A DNA stretch of 16,231 nucleotides, taken from contig CAJWHX010000024.1 of the NCBI GenBank assembly GCA_913040875.1, positions 1 to 16,231 of the forward strand. The letters are read 5' to 3'. The position numbers and the translations under genes are program-made. The notes beneath the pieces were generated by a model, which saw only the letters and a list, made by a program, of their open reading frames with translations, was not told the origin of the DNA and searched no databases. Below are positions 1 to 6,084 of the stretch, one piece after another (positions within the stretch are counted from its first letter, which is position 1; every line of letters starts with the position of its first letter). The stretch comes from an uncultured Pseudomonadota bacterium. Lineage in GTDB: Bacteria > Myxococcota > UBA796.

Positions 1-1307
1 TGAATCTCGGGCAAGGCTACCAAGTCGTCATGTAGAGCAGCTCCGCAGGCTGTACCCATAATGAGTGGCTCATTGAGGGGTGCATCTTCAATTTTTCCAG
101 GGTGTTTGTCCAACAACCCTGCCGACGCCTGCATAACACCACCCAGTTTGGCAACGTCTTGTCCCCACATCACACCACCGTGGTTGCGAATGATATTGTC
201 CAACGCCGCTCGAATTGCACCACCATAGGTAATATTGGTGACGCGATTGTCGGTTTGAACCTCTTGAACCACTGGAAATGGGGCTCGAATATGCTCATGA
301 ATAGACTCAATCGGAGGCTCGGGCTCTGCACGTACAATCTCTTGAAGAGTCGCAAAAGCAGAGTGTTCAGCGCCCATGATGCTTCCCAAATCGTGGTGCT
401 TGAAATAGTCCTGTCCTTCGCCCTTAATACGCTTAACAATCTCGGACTCTCCCAGTATTCCCATTTCAACCAGCTGCTGACCAAAGTCATTGAGTGGGTC
501 ATGCTGGTCCAAGTCAAACTTGTAATCAGCAGCCGAAGAGTGTGCATTCAAACGAGGCAAGTTGACTACGTGAAACAAAATCGGTTTCTGTTCCTTTTGC
601 ACATATTCAACGGCTTTACAAGTTGTTGTATACGTGTCAAAGAAATCGGCACCATCACAGGTAAAATGCTTGATACCAAACCCTTCAGCATATTTTTCAA
701 AACTGCGTATACCACGACCTTCTGCAGGCGTTGTTGAAATGGCAATCTCATTGTCTGTAACCATGATGATGGTTGGGGTCGACCATACAGATGCCGCATT
801 CATAGCATCATGCAAGTCTCCTTCCGCAGATGTCCCATCCCCAATAATCCCCATTGTCACAGCATCATTCACACCTTTAACCTGAAAGCCTTTCGCATAT
901 CCAACCGCTTTCCCAAGTTGCATTCCAACTGGGCTCTGAACAGGTAAAATGCCAACTTCTTTGATATCCAGATGATAAACCATTTGACGACCACGGCTCA
1001 TCGGGTCGGTATCGCGGGACAATTGCTGGCGAAACACCGCTTCCGAAAACCCTTCGTATCCATTGATGGCACACCACATCGAACACATGGACCCTGAACG
1101 GTAGTGAGGAACAATGCCAAAATTGGAAGGCGTTACGTATTTTGAGAGCGCCAGAGCCGTTGCCGTCCCATGAATCTCTTCACCTGCACCCCAAATGGCA
1201 AACTTAACTTCACCCGTACGAACAAGGTTGATAATTCTCTCTTCAAGGGCTCGCGAACGTGCCGCAACGGTATACGCCAAGCGCAATTCTTCGTTGGTTG
1301 GTTTCAT
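1..1307 (-). CDS. Fused E1 alpha-beta subunit of a 2-oxo acid dehydrogenase complex (partial, C-terminus outside window)
   Basis: Thiamine-diphosphate-dependent E1 that decarboxylates a 2-oxo acid (branched-chain 2-oxo acid or pyruvate) and passes the acyl group to a lipoyl-E2. The 435 residues present include a complete alpha part: HYRSGS near residue 60, the SRGRQM segment before the active site, the ThDP/Mg motif GDGTSAEGD (156-164) with the distal Asn at 170, and NAHSSAAD in the region of the regulatory loop. From about residue 355 the reading continues without a stop into an E1-beta start (ITYGGAIRAAL, MWGQDV, GGVMQASAGLL, DAPLNEPLIMGTA). The two chains are therefore one polypeptide. The start is the ATG at 1305-1307, with GGAG seven bases upstream. 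Substrate cannot be told from sequence; GRQM-type motifs lean to branched-chain type. The beta part is cut at the window edge. Confidence 0.93.
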   Translation of the reverse strand, partial: MKPTNEELRLAYTVAARSRALEERIINLVRTGEVKFAIWGAGEEIHGTATALALSKYVTPSNFGIVPHYRSGSMCSMWCAINGYEGFSEAVFRQQLSRDTDPMSRGRQMVYHLDIKEVGILPVQSPVGMQLGKAVGYAKGFQVKGVNDAVTMGIIGDGTSAEGDLHDAMNAASVWSTPTIIMVTDNEIAISTTPAEGRGIRSFEKYAEGFGIKHFTCDGADFFDTYTTTCKAVEYVQKEQKPILFHVVNLPRLNAHSSAADYKFDLDQHDPLNDFGQQLVEMGILGESEIVKRIKGEGQDYFKHHDLGSIMGAEHSAFATLQEIVRAEPEPPIESIHEHIRAPFPVVQEVQTDNRVTNITYGGAIRAALDNIIRNHGGVMWGQDVAKLGGVMQASAGLLDKHPGKIEDAPLNEPLIMGTACGAALHDDLVALPEI

Positions 1308-1363
1308 ATCAAGACTCCAGTATACGATTGGATAAAATATATAATGATCACAGGCAGAATGTA

Positions 1364-1392
1364 ATCATAACGAGTTTGGTCTGTCGATCCAA
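1364..1392 (-). promoter_or_regulatory. Candidate sigma70-type promoter for the E1 gene
   Basis: On the minus strand TTGGAT (1392-1387) and TATGAT (1369-1364) are separated by 17 bases. The -10 matches consensus in five of six positions, the -35 in three. It would start transcription about 50 bases before the E1 ATG, within the 98-base gap after the membrane-protein gene, so E1 need not depend on that gene. Confidence 0.4.
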
Positions 1393-1405
1393 TTGTTCTA
1401 CGCTG

Positions 1406-2176
1406 TTAGTCCTTGGGACAGGACAGAACACACGCACGATGCTCATCTTTACAGGTCACATCACCATCGGAGCACTCTAGTTTTAGTTCTGCACAGGCGG
1501 AAAGACACTCATTAACGAGCGGACACTCGACTTCACAATATTTTTCCGCTTCAAAGACCGCAAATGAAACACCAACCTTCTGCACGAAAGCCCGATAAGC
1601 CATCTTACAACACTCCAGTTCATCTGGAGAGAGTTCTGCCGATGTCGTTGTTTCTCTGTCAAGAGGCTGAACAGTTCCAACAACACTAACGAGCCCACCA
1701 ATAATGAAGAAGGGCAAAACCAAATCTACCCAAAGGTGTTCCCCATCCTGTGTAGGACGGATAAAAGAAGAAGCAAATATACCAGTCAAACCACCGATTC
1801 CGAAAACCGGTATAGGGTATGCTCCCAATATCGTTATCACCGTTTTATGAACGCCATCTCGTCCATGACCGTCATACGGCCAAATGAGAAAGAATAAGAG
1901 AACCGCCAGACTGCTAGCGAGAATTCCAAACAGCCCTCCGGAAAACCACCATGCTCGCTGTCTCATGCTCCACACCCAAGGCCAGCTTAGAAATAACGTC
2001 GACATCAAGCCAACCAAAGAGGCTTTATAGGGCGCCCAATCTTGTATGGCAGTAATAAATCCACCCGAAGCATTGATACACACACCGCCGAGCCAACCAC
2101 CCAGTGAGCCCAATAGCACCAACTGTAAAAGGGCCTTGCGAGTCGATAAAACGATGTCTTTATGGGTGAACAGCAT
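1406..2176 (-). CDS. Polytopic membrane protein with C-terminal ten-cysteine domain, unknown function
   Basis: I do not recognise a family. About five hydrophobic helices are visible, near residues 15-34, 53-71, 76-99, 113-136 and 149-169 from the ATG. They are followed by a soluble tail of about 85 residues containing ten Cys, several in CX3C spacing (CEVEC, CLSAC, CVLSC). With the basic N-terminus inside, five helices would place the tail in the periplasm, where the cysteines could form disulfides. The start is uncertain: ATG at 2176 is used here, but GTG at 2188 is in frame and adds four residues, and neither has a strong Shine-Dalgarno. It is transcribed towards E1 but separated by 98 bases. 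The helices look generic and Gly-rich, so a channel, sensor or cell-envelope anchor role would be a guess. Confidence 0.75.
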   Translation of the reverse strand: MLFTHKDIVLSTRKALLQLVLLGSLGGWLGGVCINASGGFITAIQDWAPYKASLVGLMSTLFLSWPWVWSMRQRAWWFSGGLFGILASSLAVLLFFLIWPYDGHGRDGVHKTVITILGAYPIPVFGIGGLTGIFASSFIRPTQDGEHLWVDLVLPFFIIGGLVSVVGTVQPLDRETTTSAELSPDELECCKMAYRAFVQKVGVSFAVFEAEKYCEVECPLVNECLSACAELKLECSDGDVTCKDEHRACVLSCPKD

Positions 2177-2386
2177 CCGAAAACACACTCTAAATTGGAG
2201 TACAGGACATTTGGTCCAATGTAATGCAGTGTATCAAACTCGGCATCATTTCCATCCAGATTTTGAAGGTATCTGAACTACATCCAGACAAATCACAATC
2301 AGAGGTCTTGACATTTCTGCGACGAGATATGGCAGGCAAATCCAAGTATGATACTACCATTCAATGAATACAATGGAGCAATTGTG
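2177..2386. promoter_or_regulatory. Divergent intergenic region between membrane protein and gpmI
   Basis: About 200 bases between divergent genes. A TATGAT that could serve as a -10 for gpmI lies at 2347-2352, but no good -35 is spaced 16-18 bases before it. A perfect TTGACA sits at 2308-2313, too far upstream (33 bases). An inverted repeat ACATT-N6-AATGT covers 2207-2222 near the membrane-protein start and could be an operator. No gene or terminator is visible. Confidence 0.3.
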
Positions 2387-3997
2387 ATGCAACGACCTGT
2401 AGTACTCTGTATTTTGGACGGCATCGGTCTTGGAAGACAAGATGAATGTGATGCTGTGCACCTTGCCAACACACCACACCTTGACAAGCTAATGAATGAT
2501 CATCCATGGGGTAAACTAAAGGCACACGGAACGGCTGTCGGATTACCAACAGACGACGACATGGGGAATTCTGAAGTGGGACACAATGCAATGGGTGCGG
2601 GCCGAATCTTTGCTCAAGGAGCAAAACTGGTCAACAATGCTTTTGACAGTGGAGATATGTGGGAGTCACCGGTTTGGAAAAGAGCTATGCAGGCAAATAC
2701 CCTACACTTCTTGGGATTGCTGTCTGATGGGAATGTACACAGCCACATCAAGCACCTCTTACAAATGATCTCACAGGCGAATGTCGAAGGCGTTCAGAGG
2801 GTCCGTATACATGTCCTCACCGACGGCAGAGATGTCTCTCCCCGTTCCGCATTGGAATATCTGGCGCAACTAGAGCAACATCTCGCTACTTTCAATGCTT
2901 CTGGTCGAGACTACCGTATCGCCACTGGTGGGGGTCGGATGTGGATCACACTGGATCGATACGAAGCAGACTGGCCAATGGTAGAACGTGGATGGAACTG
3001 TCATGTATTGGGAGAAGGCACTCGATATGACTCCGCAACGAATGCTGTACAGGTGCAATACGATGCAGATGAAGGCATCGATGACCAATGGCTCAAGCCC
3101 TTTGTTATCGGAGACTATTCCGGTATGAAGGATGGAGACGCAGTCATCTTCTACAACTTCCGCGGGGATAGAGCCATTGAGATATCTTCAACATTCGATA
3201 CTCCGGCAGCTGAGTTTACTCATTTTCCAAAGCGATTTTCGGATGGCGTTGAGAGCGACATCTTTTATGCTGGAATGATGGAATACGACGGAGACTTACA
3301 CATCCCGAAGAACTATCTCGTGGCCCCTCCATCGATTGACACCACCGTCGGCGAACAGTTGGCCAATGCCGGTAAAAAGGTGTTCGCTCTATCTGAAACG
3401 CAAAAATTTGGACACGTGACCTTCTTTTTCAACGGAAACCGTTCGGGTTCGCTAGATGGTGAAACACAGCAAGAAATACCCTCTCTCAATGTGCCATTCA
3501 ACCAAGCACCGCGGATGAAAGCCTTAGAGGTCACCAACCTTTCTCTAGAGGCTATCGAGAGCACAAAATATGACCACATCCGACTCAACATCGCAAATGG
3601 GGATATGGTCGGTCATACTGGAGATCTCCCTGCCACAATTGAGGCTGTCGAGTTTGTCGACGAGTGCGTTGGAAGAATCGTTGAAGCATGCGCGTATACT
3701 GAAAGCATTCTTCTAATCACAGCAGATCATGGAAACGCAGACGAAATGGCTCAGTGGGACAAAAAGACAAAAGCCCCAAAACGAAAAGCCAATGGAGATT
3801 TACTTCCGTCTACTGCACACTCAAAGCATCCTGTACCGTTTATTGTTTTTGATCCAAATGGCGAATGGGATCTGAACGGAAGCAAAGGAGAAATGCTGGG
3901 AGGATTGTCACAAATTGGGGCCTCTCTTTTAGAAATGTGTGGTGTTGCCATTCCACAGGGTTATCTTCCATCATTGGTACAATCCAAATCGTCATAG
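2387..3997 (+). CDS. gpmI: 2,3-bisphosphoglycerate-independent phosphoglycerate mutase (plant/trypanosomatid-like sequence type)
   Basis: Interconverts 3- and 2-phosphoglycerate in glycolysis and gluconeogenesis; a two-metal enzyme of the alkaline phosphatase superfamily, cytoplasmic. The 536 residues start with the phosphatase-domain strand ending in DGIG (metal Asp at 11). The phospho-acceptor Ser62 lies in DMGNSEVGHNAMGAGR. LTDGRDVSPRSA and GGRMWITLDRYEADW belong to the transferase insert. KFGHVTFFFNGNRSG, NGDMVGHTGD and TADHGNADEM return to the phosphatase domain. The wording FFFNGNRSG and GGRMW..LDRYE..W resembles the plant and trypanosomatid form more than the usual bacterial FFNGG and SGRY..MDRD forms. 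The ATG at 2387 is chosen because GGAG lies eight bases before it; an ATG at 2348 is in frame but has no such site. The aldolase gene follows after 22 bases, probably in one operon. Confidence 0.96.
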   Translation: MQRPVVLCILDGIGLGRQDECDAVHLANTPHLDKLMNDHPWGKLKAHGTAVGLPTDDDMGNSEVGHNAMGAGRIFAQGAKLVNNAFDSGDMWESPVWKRAMQANTLHFLGLLSDGNVHSHIKHLLQMISQANVEGVQRVRIHVLTDGRDVSPRSALEYLAQLEQHLATFNASGRDYRIATGGGRMWITLDRYEADWPMVERGWNCHVLGEGTRYDSATNAVQVQYDADEGIDDQWLKPFVIGDYSGMKDGDAVIFYNFRGDRAIEISSTFDTPAAEFTHFPKRFSDGVESDIFYAGMMEYDGDLHIPKNYLVAPPSIDTTVGEQLANAGKKVFALSETQKFGHVTFFFNGNRSGSLDGETQQEIPSLNVPFNQAPRMKALEVTNLSLEAIESTKYDHIRLNIANGDMVGHTGDLPATIEAVEFVDECVGRIVEACAYTESILLITADHGNADEMAQWDKKTKAPKRKANGDLLPSTAHSKHPVPFIVFDPNGEWDLNGSKGEMLGGLSQIGASLLEMCGVAIPQGYLPSLVQSKSS

Positions 3998-4019
3998 GAT
4001 CACAATCTCAGGAGTCACC

Positions 4020-5036
4020 ATGCCCCTCAACGGAAGAATTGACCTGCGTTCAGATACGGTAACCCAGCCTTGTGAAAGCATGAAACGTGCGATGATGAAT
4101 GCACCACTTGGTGATGATGTATTGGGTGATGACCCGACTGTACACAAGTTGGAAGCCAAAATTGCTGAGATGCTGGGTAAGGAAGATGCGCTTTTTGTTC
4201 CTTCCGGTACGATGTCCAATCAAATTGCACTCTGGATGCAAAGCAAGCGTGCGGATGCCGTTGCGCTACACAAAACAGCTCACATCTACGTATATGAAGC
4301 TGCAGGACCTTCTGTTCTCTCAGGACTGTTGCTCAAAACTGTAGGTGGTGCAAACGGTATCATCGACTTGGATGAACTGAGTGCAACTGTCCCTCCAGAT
4401 GACCCACATTTCGCTCCACTCTCGATCGTCTGTGCTGAAGACACTGCGAACAAAGGTGGCGGAACTGTGTACCCTTTAGATACCCTGGACGCCGTCGGAC
4501 AATTTGCTCACGCAAATGGTGCCAGTTCTCACTTGGATGGAGCAAGATTGTTCAATGCGGCTGCCGCGTCTGGAATGTCTGCTGCTAGACGTGCACAGCA
4601 TTATGACACCGTTAGCATTTGTTTTTCCAAGGGGTTGGGGGCTCCGATTGGTTCTGCACTCTGTTTGCCCAAATCACTCAAGAAGGCTGCCATTCGCGCG
4701 CGAAAAATCTTGGGCGGTGGGATGAGACAATCCGGTATGCTCGCCGCTGCAGCACTCTACGCCTTAGAGAACAATGTCGATCGATTGGCGGAAGATCACG
4801 TACGGGTCCAAAGACTCGCTCAAGCACTGATTGATCAAGGATACACTGTACGCTGGCCTGAGAGCAACATGGTCTATTTTGAAGTTGTGAACCCATCTGA
4901 TGTCATCGCAATGGCAAAAGTCGCAGGGATTGATGTCCTTAGCACGGGTCCTACAACCATTCGTGCCGTCGTCCACAAGCACATCGACGATGCCGATATC
5001 GACCGATGTATTGAGTTCTTTGGACAGAATCGCTGA
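4020..5036 (+). CDS. ltaE: Low-specificity L-threonine aldolase
   Basis: PLP enzyme cleaving L-threonine or L-allo-threonine to glycine and acetaldehyde. The 338-residue length is typical. Family motifs: IDLRSDTVTQP (7-17), GDDVLGDDPTV, PSGTMSNQIAL, HLDGAR with PLP-binding Asp173, ICFSKGLGAPIGS with the Schiff-base Lys204, and GGGMRQSGMLAAAALYAL. The two histidines corresponding by eye to His83 and His126 of the E. coli enzyme are kept (His88 in TAHIYVYEA, His130 in DDPHFA). The usual ENTHN is EDTAN here. The ATG at 4020 has GGAG five bases upstream; an in-frame ATG at 3939 lies inside gpmI and is unlikely. The gene starts 22 bases after the gpmI stop, so co-transcription is likely. It ends before a 98-base gap with its own promoter candidate. 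Confidence 0.94.
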   Translation: MPLNGRIDLRSDTVTQPCESMKRAMMNAPLGDDVLGDDPTVHKLEAKIAEMLGKEDALFVPSGTMSNQIALWMQSKRADAVALHKTAHIYVYEAAGPSVLSGLLLKTVGGANGIIDLDELSATVPPDDPHFAPLSIVCAEDTANKGGGTVYPLDTLDAVGQFAHANGASSHLDGARLFNAAAASGMSAARRAQHYDTVSICFSKGLGAPIGSALCLPKSLKKAAIRARKILGGGMRQSGMLAAAALYALENNVDRLAEDHVRVQRLAQALIDQGYTVRWPESNMVYFEVVNPSDVIAMAKVAGIDVLSTGPTTIRAVVHKHIDDADIDRCIEFFGQNR

Positions 5037-5060
5037 GCAAACACTGCTACTTCCTCCCCC

Positions 5061-5089
5061 TTGAATCACAAACAAAATTGTGGAATACT
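5061..5089 (+). promoter_or_regulatory. Candidate promoter with internal dyad before the JmjC gene
   Basis: TTGAAT (5061-5066) and AATACT (5084-5089) are 17 bases apart, each with four of six consensus bases. The spacer itself contains a perfect inverted repeat, CACAA-N6-TTGTG (5067-5082), placed where a repressor would block polymerase. The start of transcription would be near 5096, leaving a leader of about 40 bases. Confidence 0.35.
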
Positions 5090-5096
5090 GGGTGTA

Positions 5097-5117
5097 TCTG
5101 CGGTGACTGATCGCAGA
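5097..5117 (+). promoter_or_regulatory. Small leader hairpin before the JmjC gene
   Basis: TCTGCG and CGCAGA form a six-base stem around a nine-base loop. It lies directly after the predicted transcription start and nine bases before the GGAA ribosome site at 5126. No U tract follows, so it is not an intrinsic terminator. It may be chance. Confidence 0.2.
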
Positions 5118-5134
5118 AGCACACTGGAAATACC

Positions 5135-6010
5135 ATGACCCACGCCTCATCCATTCACGAATTTGGAATCACATCGGTTCCGAGAGTATCAATTGACGAT
5201 TGGAATCAAATTCGGCAATATTTCAAGGCTGGGCATCCATTTGTCATCGAAGGTGCAACGGTGCAGGACAAACCCTTGTCCGTCACCGATTTGAAAGAGC
5301 GGATGTCCGACAAAGAGGTGACCTGTTTCAACCCGGAGTACCACTCTGATCGGATGACGATGGGAGAATTGCTAAGCAGGGTGGAGCGAGGAGAAAAGTA
5401 TCGTGTTCGCGCGGATGTGCAGCTGGGTACTCTGTTTGCCCCTCATTTTGATACCACCTTCTTCGAACGCATCCGAGGGGTTAAACGGACCCTAATGGAT
5501 ATGTTGCTCCACTTATTGGCCAATAAACTCTGGGCGGTATTTTTGAGTACACCCGGCTGTAGGATGAGCAACCACTCCCACATTAACTCGACGTTCGTCA
5601 TCCAGTTGGAAGGTGAGAAAACGTGGCACATGGACTTTCGAGCCCTTGATCAACTCGAATACCCGACGCTCTACCCTTATGACTATTTGGCAGGCAAACA
5701 TCCAGAACAAGAACTGCGGGTCGATATGAAACCGGGGAATATTTTGTATGTACCAGCATACTGGCTTCATTACACAGATACAGAATCGGTCTCTCTGAGT
5801 ATGCACTATCTATTTACTGAAAAGATGTCCTATTACTTCAGTAAGCGAATGCGAAAACTCTTTTTCTTTGAAATGCTCCGCCGCCCCATCGGTATGCTGA
5901 AGCTGGCTCTGGCTAGAGACAATGAGTTTGCCTTCGGGGACAAGAGTCTATGGAGCAAGCGATGCTCAGACAAAGAGCTGGAGTTTTTGGCTGGGAATGA
6001 CTATTCCTGA
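5135..6010 (+). CDS. JmjC/cupin_8-type oxygenase-like protein with altered metal triad
   Basis: Cytoplasmic double-stranded beta-helix protein of the JmjC/cupin_8 superfamily, whose members are mostly Fe(II)/2-oxoglutarate hydroxylases acting on proteins. The N-terminal segment FVIEGATVQDKPLSV (36-50) is the usual opening of these proteins (x-V-x-G-x). The core runs from MSNHSHINSTFVIQLEGEKTW (144-164) through MKPGNILYVPAYWLHYTDT (198-216). Aligned by spacing with FIH (HxD, Lys 15 residues after the first His, distal His), the metal ligands would be His147, His149 and His212, with Lys162 in the 2-oxoglutarate position. The Asp/Glu of HxD/E is thus a His. The C-terminal 75 residues are basic and aromatic and unlike the core. 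GGAA six bases before the ATG at 5135 fits. Substrate unknown; it may be inactive or use different chemistry. Confidence 0.8.
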   Translation: MTHASSIHEFGITSVPRVSIDDWNQIRQYFKAGHPFVIEGATVQDKPLSVTDLKERMSDKEVTCFNPEYHSDRMTMGELLSRVERGEKYRVRADVQLGTLFAPHFDTTFFERIRGVKRTLMDMLLHLLANKLWAVFLSTPGCRMSNHSHINSTFVIQLEGEKTWHMDFRALDQLEYPTLYPYDYLAGKHPEQELRVDMKPGNILYVPAYWLHYTDTESVSLSMHYLFTEKMSYYFSKRMRKLFFFEMLRRPIGMLKLALARDNEFAFGDKSLWSKRCSDKELEFLAGNDYS

Positions 6011-6048
6011 CATTTCGAATAATCTCAATAGATCGCAGGAAAATATGT

Positions 6049-6060
6049 TACAAAATTGTA
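6049..6060. promoter_or_regulatory. Short perfect dyad upstream of the repeat-protein gene
   Basis: TACAA-AA-TTGTA, 25 bases before the start codon at 6085. It could be an operator or part of an AT-rich promoter. No convincing -35/-10 pair is visible in the 74-base gap. Confidence 0.2.
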
Positions 6061-6084
6061 CCTTAGAGTAGCTATGGAGCCCCA

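Noticed and set aside
102..737. Plus-strand open frame of 211 codons opposite the E1 gene
   Set aside because: The opposite strand encodes clear E1 motifs through the whole stretch; this frame has no recognisable domain.
2308..2337. Perfect TTGACA as -35 of a gpmI promoter
   Set aside because: No -10-like hexamer lies 16-18 bases downstream; the nearest good TATGAT is 33 bases away.
4764..5150. Minus-strand open frame of 128 codons spanning the aldolase end and the next start
   Set aside because: It overlaps two well-supported plus-strand genes and has no family features or ribosome site.
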